Shown here one piece after another: positions 46,698-58,655 of a stretch of DNA of 64,000 nt. A program made the translations under genes and the position numbers. The stretch is taken from the NCBI RefSeq assembly GCF_900496995.4, contig NC_044011.1:7162041-7226040 (forward strand), written 5' to 3'. Within the stretch, counting starts at the first letter, position 1. Each line of letters starts with the position of its first letter. The notes beneath the pieces were generated by a model. The model saw only the letters and a program-made list of their open reading frames with translations, had not been told where the DNA came from and made no database searches. The stretch comes from Aquila chrysaetos chrysaetos. Lineage: Eukaryota; Chordata; Aves; Accipitriformes; Accipitridae.

Positions 46698-49046
46698 TGA
46701 CAAAATTCCAGTGGTAGGACAGTATTTCTTCTTTCTACATATCTCTTCATAAGTGAGAGAAGACTCCGTCTCTTGTCTTTATTCTGACTCATGTTTAAAC
46801 ATACAGATACTGACTATGTGTGCAAATCAGTTGGGTGTGTTGCAAACCTCTCTGCTGTAGCCAATTTGTTTGGTTATCCTCATTCCGAACTTCTCCCTGT
46901 TTTGTGTGTGTTAAATCTCAAGATTCTTTTCTAGATGGGCTTTTGTTACCTGAGCATTGGGTGTCCACTGCCATTTTATGCTCCCAGGGCTATCTCAGAC
47001 ATTATATGGTGCCAGCAAAGTGAAAAGTTTATTAAAGGGGCCTGTTCCCTACTTGAGTGACTGCTGTTAGCCAGGTGAGATATTCCAAGAATTTAAAACA
47101 GCAATAACTGTCTATGTTGAGATAAACTCATCTGCTCCCTTTATGTCAGAACTACCTCTCATCTGTGTTTGAGCTACCTATCTCAATTCTTGTAACAGAC
47201 AAAAGGCATGTACACAGTAGATCTAGACAGTAAGTCAGATTCTGAGTACAGTTCTGTTTTAGATGTCTGCTTAAGACACTATTATGGTGTGATGGTTTGG
47301 CAGGTCAAAGACCCACTGGGATAGTGATGAAAGATATGTGCCTGAGCAATAATGCTGTTTCTTATGTCATCATAACCAGAACCTCTTTTAAATGAGAATA
47401 GTCAGTCAGTCCTGGAATAAAGATCATTATCCAAATTATGTAAATAATTCCTACTTCTTCTTTAAATTTTCATCTAACATGAAATACATAATTAACTAAA
47501 TAAATAGTTGCTACCCTGATACTATGTCTGTCAAGCAGTTGCACACAGAACATGTATGTGAGACAATAAACCATATAACTGTAAGTATCCATGGCAAAAT
47601 CAACAAGGACTGAGGAACACCTCAAATGAGATTTCCCCCCCCCACATTGTTTTACATGTCTGCACTCATAAGACTGACAGACAGAGGACCTTCCGGAGAA
47701 CTGCATCTTCCCAGTCAAGGAGTTGAGGTTGGGCATCTCAGCTAGATACATCTGTTGATGTGCTTGTACCACACTGTTAAGGTGTGAGTCTTATCAGTTT
47801 CAGATATCTACCATAAGGAAAGGATTAAGTGCACCACAGAAGTTCCCCTCACTTCTCTCCATTGACAAAAAAAAAAATACCCAAACCAAAAAACAGTTAG
47901 CTTATGTGTAGACTTATACACTGGAGAACTGTGATTTAGCCAGGTAAATGTAAAGTACTAAAGGTAGGTGTTAATTTCTCAATTAATCATTCTAGAGTTC
48001 TTTTCTGTCTTTGGAGGTAAAAAAAAGATTAAAAATTTAAAAAATTAGTCCTATGATGTCATTTGTCTTACCTTTATTCCATGTCTGCCATATGATGAGA
48101 AAAATTACATCCTAGCTCTCAGTTGGCCATATTCCATAGGTCTCTGCTGTAGTGGAGGAAATGGGCAGCTGAGCGGCTATGGACATTTCATTCCACGTCT
48201 TAAAGGAGGTGTCTTGTCTGAGTTGCCTTCGTGACAGTAAAGGAAGTGTGGGTATTCAGACCAAATACCAAAAGTTGAGGAGAAAGATGAAATAACTTCA
48301 TCTTAGCACTGTCACTCAACTGGTGACTTTGGTATTCTGATGTAATAAATGACATTTACTTTCTTTGTTTACATTTTGCTAATTATATTGTGTTTATTTA
48401 AGTAAGGGATGTCTTGTTTAGGAAGAGGTCTCTGACAGCTGGTGTGTTGGGGATGATTCCTCTTGACATGGAAGTCAGGTGAGGGCGGTAAAGAGAGAGA
48501 AGTTTCTACACAGCTAAATGACCCATAGAGAAGAAAGGAAAAGAAGGGGATATTAAACAAAAAACAAAGGGAGAACTTGCAGCACAACAAAGCTTGTGAA
48601 AATGCAGAGAAGAGCAGGGAGTAAACACACAGTCTAGCCTCTGATGCTGGGGACAGAAGGACTTTCTATGAAGAAAGACAGGACGGTGGCCTGAAACCAA
48701 CACCAGAAAAGAGATCCTCCTGCAAAGATACTGTCTCCTACAGTGAAAGGACCTGTTTATAAACACATAGTACTTCCATTCTATTTAATGCAGATTATTT
48801 TGAGGCTTTTTCTATTAAGAAAAGCTCATAGACATTATATGTTTTGCAACAAGGACTGTCATTTAAGCTTAAAAATCCTGTTGCTCTTTTGGAGTCATTA
48901 GTAAGTCCTGACAACAAAACAATGATGGGGGAAGATACCTGATTCTAAGGTAGTAAAAGGGGAATATTGGGAACTTCTCTAGGGTGAAAGATATTAAAAG
49001 ATACTGAGAGAGGGCTGCTGGATTACGAGGTGTCATGTACTAAGGA
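46698..49046. other. Intergenic, no gene seen
   Basis: A/T-rich and no gene. A run of C at 47,636-47,643 and A runs at about 47,867-47,878 are simple homopolymers. Confidence 0.5.
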
Positions 49047-49051
49047 TGTAG

Positions 49052-49489
49052 CATCGTGTTTTAAGACCAGCCGGCAAAAAAGCACCACAAGGCCGCTCGC
49101 TCACTCCTCCGGCCCCCTCTGTGAGATGGGGAGGAGAATCAGAAAAGAGAAAGGAAAAAAAAAAAAAAGAAATAGAACCTCGTGGGTTGAGACAAGGACA
49201 GTTTACTGGAACAACACAAGGAAAGAAGTTACTACAACAACAATAGTACTAATAAAAAAATGTACAAAATGAGTGATGGACAGTGCAACTGCTCACCACC
49301 CGGAACCCGACACTCTGCCACTTCCCCACAGAGCAAGCGAGCACTCCCCAGCCCGCTCCCCAGTTATATACTGAGCATGATGTCACATGGTATGGAATAT
49401 CCCCTTGGCTAGTTCAGGTCAGCTGTCCCAGCTGTGCCCCATCCCAGGTTCCTGTGAAAATTAACTCTATCCCAACAGAACCCTGGACA
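49052..49489 (-). mobile_element. Solo LTR, family X, shortened
   Basis: 438 bp in minus orientation, with a perfect 5-bp target duplication TGTAG (49,047-49,051 and 49,490-49,494). Termini match family X loosely at the 3' end and well at the 5' end. It is more diverged than the copies at 18,066 and 61,286. Confidence 0.85.
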
Positions 49490-49723
49490 TGTAGTTACCA
49501 TATAAGGTTGCAAAATCAGCAAAATGAAAGCAAATGTGAAAAAAAAATAAAATAAGGATGACTTGTTTATTTGGAAGACAGAAAGGGAGAAAAAGGGAAT
49601 ATGAGGGGTAGCAAACAATATCATTAGGGCTGTTCTGGGGTCTATGCTGAGCAGCCCCATACTTAATCAGTATTGGTACAGGACAATAAACATGTTATTC
49701 TGATCATAACATGTTTGATTTGC

Positions 49724-50227
49724 TGTCCTGGTTTCAGCTGGGATAGAGTTAATTGTCTTCCTAGTAGTTGGTATAGCGGTGTGGTTTGGATTTAGTATGA
49801 GAAGAATGCTGATAACACACTGACGTTTTCAGTTGTTCCTAAGTAGTGTTTAGACTAAGTCAAGGATTTTTCAGCTTCTCCTGCCCAGCCAGCAAGAAGG
49901 CTGGAGGGGCACAAGAAGTTGGGAGGGGACACAGTCGGGACAGCTGACCCACACTGGCCAAAGGAATGTTCCATACCATGTGACGTCATTCCCAGTATAC
50001 AAACTGGAGGGAGTTGGCCTGGGGGGGGGAATCGCTGCTTGGGAACTAACTGGGCATTGGTCGGCGAGTGGTGAGCAATTGCATTGCACATCACTTGTTC
50101 TGTATATTCCAATCCTTTTATTATTATTGTCATTTTATTAACATTCTTCTCATACCTAGCTCAAACACATAGCACTGTACCAGCTACTAGGAAGACAATT
50201 AACTCTATCCCAGCTGAAACCAGGACA
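49724..50227 (+). mobile_element. Fold-back composite of two family X LTR pieces
   Basis: Starts as a + oriented family X LTR (TGTCCTGGTTTCAGC at 49,724) and runs through U3 and R. From about 50,138 to 50,227 it ends with about 90 bp of the same LTR 5' end in reverse orientation (ends GAAACCAGGACA). The two ends thus form near-identical 90-bp inverted arms around about 320 bp. No target duplication is seen (TTTGC versus GAAGA). Confidence 0.85.
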
Positions 50228-51326
50228 GAAGATCACGTCGCTGTTGTGGAACAGAGAAGTGGCAGTGAATGGCACACACACCACACTGGCAGAAGACCTG
50301 GGTGAACAGATGCAAAAGCCTTTGGAGTAGGTCACAATCAAGGGATTGCTCATTGGCATGGTCAGCTTGGTCTAAAGGGGCCTAGTCTTGAACGTACCAG
50401 CATCTGACACTGTGATATGTTTAGCAAAATGGCCACAGATCACTACCTAGAGTAAATTAATTTAGTGGTGCAGATGTTGACAAAGGCAGCAGAGATGCAG
50501 CCACTGACTCCTAAAATACAAAAAATTCCCAAACCACTATATGTTCATTCTTATTCAAACTAATACACAGTGACTTCAGTAGAATTTATAAGAACAGAAA
50601 TTAATGAAAATGTCCTACAAAATGGAAAAAAAAAAGTTATTTTATTTACAGTGATCAGGATTTAGTGTCTTCAATTAATTTATTTATTTCAACCTTCCTT
50701 AAGATGTTGGGCTTCTACCATTCCACTGTGAACACTTTCTTTCCTTCTGCTGTTACTCTCTTCCAGGAGGATTGATTCAGGTTCCTAAGTACAGGCTTCT
50801 TGTACAATATGAAATACTGTGGAGTGCCTGAGATCTCCCTTTTTGGATAGGCAGATATGATACAGGAACTGCAGAAGAGACTCTTCCTTTTAGCATCACA
50901 TTTATAGATTGAGAAGAATACCTAAGGTCTTTAAAACATTAGGCATGTGCCTATAGTTAGGCACATGCATCTCACCTTAGCTGTCAGATATTGCCTGGAA
51001 TCGGATCACATGCTATTAACAGAACATTTCAATTGTGTTCTCAAACCCATTGAGGTATGATATCCTAGACATGACTTTTCATTCCCTGAAGTGCCTGTGA
51101 GTCAAATCAATGACTTCATCGTCCGTAAGCCTTCATCAGAGAAGAAAGATCATTTGAAGGTAATAGGTAGAAAATGATTTCTTCCTGAGGATAAGTGGTC
51201 ATACGTATGCCTCAGTTTCTTGAGTTACCAGCATTATGATGATTGCAGTTCTGCCTAAGTGCAACCTAAATCTTAAAACCCTTCCTTCTAACTCTCACAC
51301 TTACACTCTGTCTATAAGGAACTATC
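50228..51326. other. 3' flank of an OR gene
   Basis: No gene or further repeat recognised. Confidence 0.45.
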
Positions 51327-52295
51327 TTAAAGGTTGACAGCAATGGATTGAGAGACCTTGGGGCCGGTCTGTCTAACACTGAAGATTTTTTTCAAAGCCC
51401 CTTTAACCTCCTGGTTCCTCAGACAGTAAATGAAGGGATTGAGCATGGGAGTTACGATAGTGTACACAATTGCCACCAGCTTGTTTAAGTCAAAAGGGTG
51501 GATTCTCTTGGGCCGGGCATACATGAACAGAGTGGCTGAAAAGAAGATAATGACTACAGTAAGGTGAGAAACACAGGTGGAGAAGGTTTTCTTCCTGCCC
51601 TGGGCTGTGGGGATATGCAGGATGGTGCTGATGATGCATATATAGGACATAATCGTGACAGAGAGGGGAACCAGCAAGATAAGCAAGGCCAGGATGAAAT
51701 CCACAATTTCAGCCATTGTCATGTCAGCACATGACATGTTCAGCAAGGGGCTGATGTCACAGAAGAAGTGGTTGATGACATTGGAGCCACAAAAAGACAG
51801 CTGTGAGATGAAAAATACTTTGAGCATGGAGGCCAAGAAGCCAATGAGCCAGGAGCATGTGGCTAGTTGCATGCAGAGCTGGTGGTTCATGACGACTGGG
51901 TAGCGCAGGGGATTGCAGATGGCCACATAACGATCATAAGCCATGACTGCAAGGAGGACACACTCAGTACAAATAAGGGAACTGAAGAAGTAAAGCTGGG
52001 TCATACAGCCTCTGAAAGATATATTCTTGCTTTTAACAAGAAAATTCACTAGCAGTTTGGGGACAGTGACTGAGATGTACCAAGCCTCCAGGAAAGAGAG
52101 GTTGCTGAGAAAGAAATACATGGGCTTGTGAAGCTGATGGTTCGTCTTTATCAAGGTAATTATGAGTATATTTTCCAAGATGGTCAGCATGTAGGCCACC
52201 AGGAATATCGCGAAGAGCAACATCTGAAGTTCCATGATAGTTGGAAATCCCAAGAGGATAAATTCCTGGAATTTTGTGCTGTTTTTCTGCTTCAT
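51327..52295 (-). CDS. Olfactory receptor, OR6B-like
   Basis: Intact single-exon receptor of 322 residues from the Met chosen here ([18 protein letters not shown]), which gives a standard OR6 N-terminus with an N-glycosylation site (NST). The frame is open to an upstream Met at 52,331, adding 12 residues, which is less likely. Motifs: EN in TM1 (41-42), LHKPMY (55-60), [25 protein letters not shown] (118-127), [16 protein letters not shown] (217-218), [10 protein letters not shown] (236-245, Thr for the usual Ala) and PMLNPFIY (283-290). The tail of about 20 residues after the TM7 helix-8 region is longer than in the paralogue at 41,272. The phrases [15 protein letters not shown] and ARPKRIH recall human OR6B1. 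Confidence 0.95.
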   Translation of the reverse strand: MKQKNSTKFQEFILLGFPTIMELQMLLFAIFLVAYMLTILENILIITLIKTNHQLHKPMYFFLSNLSFLEAWYISVTVPKLLVNFLVKSKNISFRGCMTQLYFFSSLICTECVLLAVMAYDRYVAICNPLRYPVVMNHQLCMQLATCSWLIGFLASMLKVFFISQLSFCGSNVINHFFCDISPLLNMSCADMTMAEIVDFILALLILLVPLSVTIMSYICIISTILHIPTAQGRKKTFSTCVSHLTVVIIFFSATLFMYARPKRIHPFDLNKLVAIVYTIVTPMLNPFIYCLRNQEVKGALKKIFSVRQTGPKVSQSIAVNL

Positions 52296-54343
52296 GGCAA
52301 AGGGCATAGCATCAAGCTTCAGAGAAAACATAAAGACAATAAAAGAGAAAAAATATATGGAATATTTTTAAAATCAAAGAAATAGTGAGAAGAACTGCAG
52401 TGGAAGAAAAGATGGCAAGTTGAAAAGAAGAAAGGAAGAATGATAACGATAAAAAAGGAAAAACATGAGGAGAGGGAGAAAAGGAAGAACATTATTACAT
52501 TCAGATCATATACCATTTCGAAGATATAAGAACAAATTCAATATAATATTTTGATATCTGGTTCATAATTAGTGGTCTAGATTATTACTGAAATCCATAG
52601 GTGTTGAATGCCCATATAAAAGCTGGATGCCCAGTTCTCTTTAACTTGCAGGAGTTACTGGATATCCAGGATGTATCTGCATGACTTAGGCAATTGGGCT
52701 TAGTTCTGCAAATCCAAGCCATTCCTGCACTGCCTGTGGAGTAGAGTCTGGTCCCTGCTGCATTTCCCCACAATAGAAAGCCTCAAGATATTCACTAAAT
52801 GAAAGAGGTATTTCCAGAGAGCAATATGTGTTATTCTAAATATCACAGGGAAGATGAATTATATTTTAGAGGAATGTATTTCTCTGTCTGTGTATCTTTC
52901 AATCCCATCCCATTTTCCATTTCTCTCTCTATCCACCTTTTTAAAAAATTTGATGAGGTAATTTTCATATATAATTCTCAATTTCTACAGGTCAAAATTG
53001 AAAAGAAAAAAAACCCTTCTCAAACTGGAAAATGCACATTTCTCTCCTTTAACTTTACCATCCTCTAATCTGAGAAAAGAAATGCTTTTTCATCTTGCTT
53101 TCAAGTTCTACTAGTGTAATATTTTATTTCATGTTAAAAACAAAGAAACAAATCACCTCTTCCCCCCTCCCCAGAATTGTTAGAGAAAAGCATATAATCA
53201 GCTAGGTTTTCAGTGATGGAAGAAGATTCATCTTCATAAAACAGTTCCTTGACACTGAAACACCAGTCCAGATATTGTTCATTTAAAACCTGTTATAGCT
53301 TCAGAAGCAGTAATATAAACCGTGACTGAAGACTTGTCATGTGCAAACTCATATAACTTTGTAACCATATTACTGTTAGCTTTTACTACCATGAGAAATT
53401 CCACAGGTCTAAGGAGGAGCTGCAAAATTTATTTTTTTTTCTTAGCGCAAAATACATTATTAACCAATTTGTCTCCATAGCACATGTATTCAGCACTTCC
53501 TGACCTGGCCAGTATTAGCTCTACCTATAAAACAGGGGATATCCGAGTGTTTCAAATTTCAAATTGTTCATGTTACACATCAGTTGAATCTCTAAATAAG
53601 CAATTAAAAGAGAGTGATAGTAATTCTCCTAAGTCAAATACAATGCTTACATTTCTCTGTCACTTGAACTGGGGTAAATACCTGAGCTATCTTAACATCA
53701 GAAGACTATACTGAGAAGCTGGAATTCATCTGCTGAAATTTAGGTAGGTATCAGTTTAGTTATCTAATATACAATATACTCAGCTTGTCTTCTTTCTAGG
53801 AAATATAGATATACAGGCATTTCCAGGTAATACTGTTCTCACTGAGAGGAAAAGGTCTGAAATAGTTCAGATGGATCATTCAATAGCCATGTCTATTTCT
53901 GCCTTCCTTGACTCTATACGTGCATGTCAGCAAGCAGCTCAGAAGCCTAGTTGAGTTGCTCAGTGTACTTAACACATGTGCTGTAGCGTTGAAATGCTGG
54001 TGGATTAATTCCTCCTTGGAAGGAGGTGATTACCCTACAAAAATTCCTGAAGAATAGTAGCAGTGAAAAACTTTCTTCTCCTCTTACCTTCACACCACTT
54101 CAGCAGTGCTTGTGGTCCCATTCACGGACTGGTTAGGGAAGACAACCCTTCTCCATGATTTAATTGAAAAACATAACCCAAGTGGTGGGAGTTCTGCAAA
54201 ACCTACTGACGTGATTGCTTCTTACCTGTTCATAAAAAGCAGTTCAGTATAAGATTGCATAAGTAATTACTCATGGGATTGCAGTGTTTACTTTGCCTTT
54301 GTATAACTGAGGTACCCAAGGAGGAAACTCATGAAGACTAATT
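52296..54343. other. Upstream flank of OR gene, no gene seen
   Basis: A/G-rich run at about 52,380-52,490, which produces the Phe/Ser-rich minus-strand ORF there. Otherwise unremarkable. Confidence 0.5.
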
Positions 54344-54790
54344 CTAGCTTTCCGAGGCTCTCTCTGCAGCACTGTGACAGATACACTTGACCCCCCTTAA
54401 CCAAACCAGCAGCAGTTTGGTACAGGCTCCAAAGGAGGTAAAGACCTGAGCTGTAACCAGGCCAAGAACCCCTCTAGAAAACCCACAAAGGAGCAGAGTG
54501 ACACAGTGAAAGCTGTGGGTACAAGGAGTCTCATGCATACCTCTCCCATTGTATGCAATTTGACTATGAGCCAACCATTTTATCCCATAAATATGACAGC
54601 TTAAGTGAGCCTTCTTTGAGCTCTCCCTGCTATGCAGTGTGGCTGCATGGCAGTGATCTCCAGGAACGAGATCTTTTGCCAATGACAGATTGTTGGATGA
54701 GCCCCGTTTGAATTCTCCGTGGATGGCAAGTGGACTGCACACCAGGCAACTCTCCCCTTGGCAGGGATGCCTGTCAATATTAAGCAATAT
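54344..54790 (+). repeat. Unidentified repeat A, copy 1
   Basis: About 440 bp homologous, in inverted orientation, to 63,001-63,432. Shared phrases are 'gtgacaga..cac.t', 'ttaaccaaac.agcagtagtttggta', 'aaacccacaaagga.cagagtgacacagtga' and 'gtgggtacaaggagtctca'. It contains a TATA-like 'cataaatatga' and a small hairpin ACCAAAC...GTTTGGT. It is possibly an old LTR or leader. No coding sequence is seen. Confidence 0.6.
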
Positions 54791-54847
54791 TAGCCATTTA
54801 GCTTACATAAGTAAGTTTTAAATAGAACTAATCATTTAGAGTTATAA

Positions 54848-55439
54848 TGTTATGACATTTAGTATGCTGCTTGCTTAGCTTTATTTACTCAGCATGAGTA
54901 GCTAGATTTGCTGAAGCGTTAGGCCGCAAGCTGTAAACTTTCACTGAGATTTACTGAACGTGTACCTACTTAGTCAAAACAGGGGCCTCCAGAGCCAGTG
55001 TAAATCAGGAGATAAGGAGCCTTCAAGGCTACGACCATCAACAGCAGCTGCAACTTGACAAGATAATGAATGCCCTGTCTGGAGACAGTGAAGGAATCCA
55101 ATAAGGAGTCAGAACATGTCAGGCCAGAATCACTGCTGGACCAAAGGGATTGTGGAAGATGCACGAAGAGAGTGTGAAGAATGCGTGAGAGATGGGTGAA
55201 TAATTTGTACGGGTATAATTGCCCAGGGATGTCTTTGTTCGGTCCTTCCTTCCGACCTTCCTCTCCTTCTCCTCCTCCTTCTCCTTGCCCCTCTCCTTCT
55301 GTCGATCCCTCCTGGGAAGCACCCCGCTGGAGCTGACCCTGCTGCTGTACCACTCTATTAAATTATTTATTTTTATAAGACTCAATGCCTGAGAGTCTGT
55401 TTTGAGAAACTAAGGGCCTGAACTTTGGAGTGAACTAAC
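54848..55439 (+). mobile_element. Possible LTR-like segment
   Basis: It has the order expected of an LTR: TATA-like gggtataattg (about 55,212), a pyrimidine-rich stretch (55,235-55,310), ATTAAA-type signal (55,360) and a U5-like 'actcaatgcctgagagtctg' stretch ending in CTAACA. The termini and family are uncertain and no target duplication was found. It is offered only as a likely fossil. Confidence 0.35.
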
Positions 55440-55535
55440 ACCAGACTCCTGGACGGATCGTTAAGTGATTAATAGCATGCTAAACTTTGAAATCCTAACT
55501 AAGTGATATAAAGGATTGATTGTGTACATGTAATC

Positions 55536-55842
55536 CCCTTAGCCATAAACTGTTGACCAAGTGTGGGACTAAGATTGGATCAGCCACATGTAGTCTCCTC
55601 TCTGAGAAGGTGTTTTGAAAGCAAGGGGGTCCATTCTGAACCTCGTGACTCAATGGGAGGGTCTCCCTTACTGGTTTGTGTCTTTGATCTCTGTACAAAT
55701 AATTCTAAATCTATTCTAACTCCATTTTCCTTTGTATGTTTCTCCCATGTAGTAAGTAATAGAGTGAACCTTGCCACTGAACTATGTTAAGTTGCACTTT
55801 TACAGATTCTTTAAAGATCCTAAATCACTCAGCTGCAACAAG
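55536..55842 (+). repeat. Left arm of a large inverted repeat (repeat B)
   Basis: Matches 56,190-56,592 in reverse. Shared landmarks are 'ctgttgaccaagt.tgggacta', 'ggatcagccaca', 'ctgaacctc.tgactcaa', 'gagggtctccc.tac', 'gtacaaat', and 'taagtaatagagtgaac.ttgcca'. The spacer is about 350 bp. Confidence 0.75.
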
Positions 55843-56189
55843 CACTTGCAGTTCATGAAACAAAACAATAACTTAACTTAGCTGCTCTGAAACATTTTCT
55901 GGAGATGACTATTCATTCCTCAGTTACCTACTAGTGATTCTTCCTATGAACAAGCTTCTGACAGAGGTTCCTCAGGAAGCTACCCAAAACTATATAATAT
56001 GAATCTGTACCTGAGTAATTATCTGTTACTATGCCTACATGATCAACTAACTGTGTTTTCAGCATATCACTCTGCAAATGGAACTAATTCCTCTACACTT
56101 TCATGTTTTGTGGCCATTTCAGAAACATGTATGAATCTGGCAAGTCTCACTCAAGACCTTTGGCAAGTGTTGCAAAATTGAGTAGTTTA

Positions 56190-56592
56190 GACCACTTAAA
56201 GAATCACCTTCAAGGGTATTAGCAAAAATTATTTAATAGGAATTTTTATAAAAGCACGACTTCACAGAATTCAATGGCAAAGTTCACTCTATTACTTAAT
56301 ACATGGATGAAATGTACAAAGAAATATCAAGTTAGAATCAAACTGGAATGATTTATAGAGACTGAAAGCATAAAAGAGTAAGGGAGAAACATAAAAAAGA
56401 AAATTGAGTTAAAATTGTTTTTTCATGATTTGTACAAAGATCGGGGGTACCAAAAGGTAGGGGAGACCCTCCTGTTGAGTCATGAGGTTCAGAGAAGACC
56501 CCCTCGCTTTCTAAACTCTTATCGGAGCCTAGGTGTGGCTGGATCAACTCCTAGTCCCAGACTTGGTCAACGGTTTATATCTAAAGGGCTTA
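56190..56592 (-). repeat. Right arm of a large inverted repeat (repeat B)
   Basis: Reverse partner of 55,536-55,842, somewhat longer through small insertions. The pair is probably two old repeat copies, perhaps LTRs, in head-to-head orientation. No coding content is seen. Confidence 0.75.
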
Positions 56593-58144
56593 TGAGTATA
56601 ATAGCAGCCTGAGATTCATTCATAGTTGAATAAAGTTCACAACAGTAACATATATAGATTTGGAAAGCAATATTTGTAATATACTTGCTAAAGAATATTC
56701 AAGTTAGTACACACACACATGCACAAAGACACTAAGAGATACACATAAGCAAGTAAAAGAGCTATACCTGTTAAAAATTCCTCTCAAGTTCAGTGAAAAT
56801 ATCGTCAAATGCTTCAGCATCTTTCTCAATGGGCAAAGGGTTGAGCCTCAAGGAGTGGAGAGTATCAGCCCAAGTGTTTGTCAGCTTTTGGTGACAGACC
56901 TGCGATCTTTGCAAACTGAAGAGTTTGAGAGCTCTGAGAGGTATCCCACTCAGAGGGAGATGCTGGTTGCAGCCCGCTGTGGTCCAGGAGAGCTCAAAGG
57001 GTCTCACTTTGTACCACTGCTTATAGGTTTGGGAGATGATTAGCTTTAGTCATCAGCAAATTACTGGGATTCCAGTAGCACTGGTACCGTTTCAGATAAG
57101 GAAGGCTCCAAGGCTGTCAGAGAATGGCTTAAGATCCAGATACAGGATGCTCCAAGGCTGTCAGGAGAGGACTGAGATATGTCCCAAGGTTGTCAGAAAA
57201 TGACTATCCCTACTCCCATCCCCAGCCTCTGCCAGGCAACAGGAGTCCTTGGTATGGTCAGTGCAGCTCCCTGTCTTAGCCATACAAGAGTTCCTGGTAT
57301 AGTCAAGGGACGCTTAACCGCCCAACTCGTTACACTTATGCTAAGGCCTAGCAAGACTTCCTGAGTTCATAGATCAGACCAGAAAGGGGGAAGAAATGCA
57401 CCACCACAGCAAGACTTAACCTTTATGGAGAGAAGGAAGGCTAGACCAGATCAAAATATAACTCCATAGCTAGCTTCCTCTAATTACTGTTTGCTATAGA
57501 TAGTACGGGCAAGATTTCTCTGGCCTGCAAATTCCTCAAGCATTGTATCATCAGTCTTTATTCCTTCATACCACTTCACAGGATATACAACACCTAACAT
57601 CATGCTGAAAAACATAACTAAGAAATGTTCATTACAAGTCTGTCATTATTTGCATTTTTCAAATTGAACACCAAGAAAAATAAATTCCTCAGAATCACAA
57701 GGAGTCCATGTAGCCTGGGGTGCCATGCAATGTGAATGTAACCTGTCATCAGGCTAAAGCCATGCAGGATGGATGTCAAAGATGGATCCCAGGAGACAAC
57801 AGACTTAGAGCAATCTGGATAAAATATAATAATCAATGAAGAGAGCTGGAGGCATCCAGTAGTTAATTCTGTACCTATACTAGAGTTAGTAGGCATCTTA
57901 GAACTCTTTCTCAAAACTAAAATCTAAATTACTTAAAATTCCATAGGCATTTATCAGATATATTCTTCAGATCTGAGATGAAGATCTATTTTGCTTACTG
58001 AGAGAATGAGTTTCATACTGTTTACAGAAAATATGGGGTTTGGTGGGGTTTGTGTGTGTGTATGACTGCAGATATCACCAGAATTAATCTAGACCATTAC
58101 GTTATATTAGTTACCCAGTTTTATGATGCCTACATTAGGTGATG
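56593..58144. other. Gene-free; short degenerate direct repeats near 57.1 kb
   Basis: Three degenerate direct copies of a CCAAGG(C/T)TGTCAG core occur at about 57,109, 57,152 and 57,184. No gene frame is seen. The minus-strand run at 56,771-57,007 is not assigned. A short (GT)n lies near 58,050. Confidence 0.5.
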
Positions 58145-58146
58145 TG

Positions 58147-58201
58147 ACTCTTATCCTTAGCAGAAGTTTATGATATAACTCTTATCCTTAGCAGAAGTTT
58201 A
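58147..58201. repeat. 31-bp-period tandem duplication
   Basis: Two identical 24-bp copies (58,147-58,170 and 58,178-58,201), beginning ACTCTTATCC, with a period of 31 bp and the start of a third copy after them. Confidence 0.8.
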
Positions 58202-58444
58202 ATAACTCTTAGGTTGTTGCTGCTCCACCTCTGTTGATTGCAAGGAAATTTAAGTCTTATCAAAGACCAGATTCAACAATTAAAATATGCAACTGAGGTA
58301 GGTCAAAGTCACCTGCGAGCTGAACTCACTCTTGTGTCTAAGCTCTGTTGTTCACTCTGTCATAATGGAAGATAATACCAAATTTAACTTTTGTGGGTAG
58401 ACACTATCTCACCTGCAAACATACACATCTGAGGTAGTCAGCAA

Positions 58445-58655
58445 GACTTTTTCATAAAGTGTCTTTTGCCTCCTCGTTCCTCGTGGTTAATGAATGGATT
58501 TAGCATTGGAGTGACTATAGTATAAATTATGGAAACTTGTTTGTTGAGATCCAAGGAGTGTATACTCCTGGGTCAGGATACATGAAAAGGGTTGTTATGA
58601 AGATGGTGACCACAGTCAGGTGAGAAACACAGGTGGAGAAGGCTTTCTGCCTATA
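58445..58655 (-). pseudogene. Olfactory receptor pseudogene, 3' remnant
   Basis: Minus-strand reading of 58,570-58,655 gives [18 protein letters not shown] and LFMY, the TM6 signature of an OR. It is followed, in other frames, by '[22 protein letters not shown]' (58,480-58,560) and a decayed C-tail. Only the last about 70 residues survive and at least two frameshifts are present. The phrasing ([18 protein letters not shown]) is closest to the OR6B-like gene at 51,327. Confidence 0.82.

Noticed and set aside
52319-52516. 65-codon Phe/Ser-rich minus-strand ORF upstream of the OR at 51,327
   Set aside because: A/G-rich low-complexity sequence; no protein family features.
56771-57007. 78-codon minus-strand ORF
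   Set aside because: No recognisable domain; lies in repeat-derived, gene-free sequence next to the large inverted repeat.
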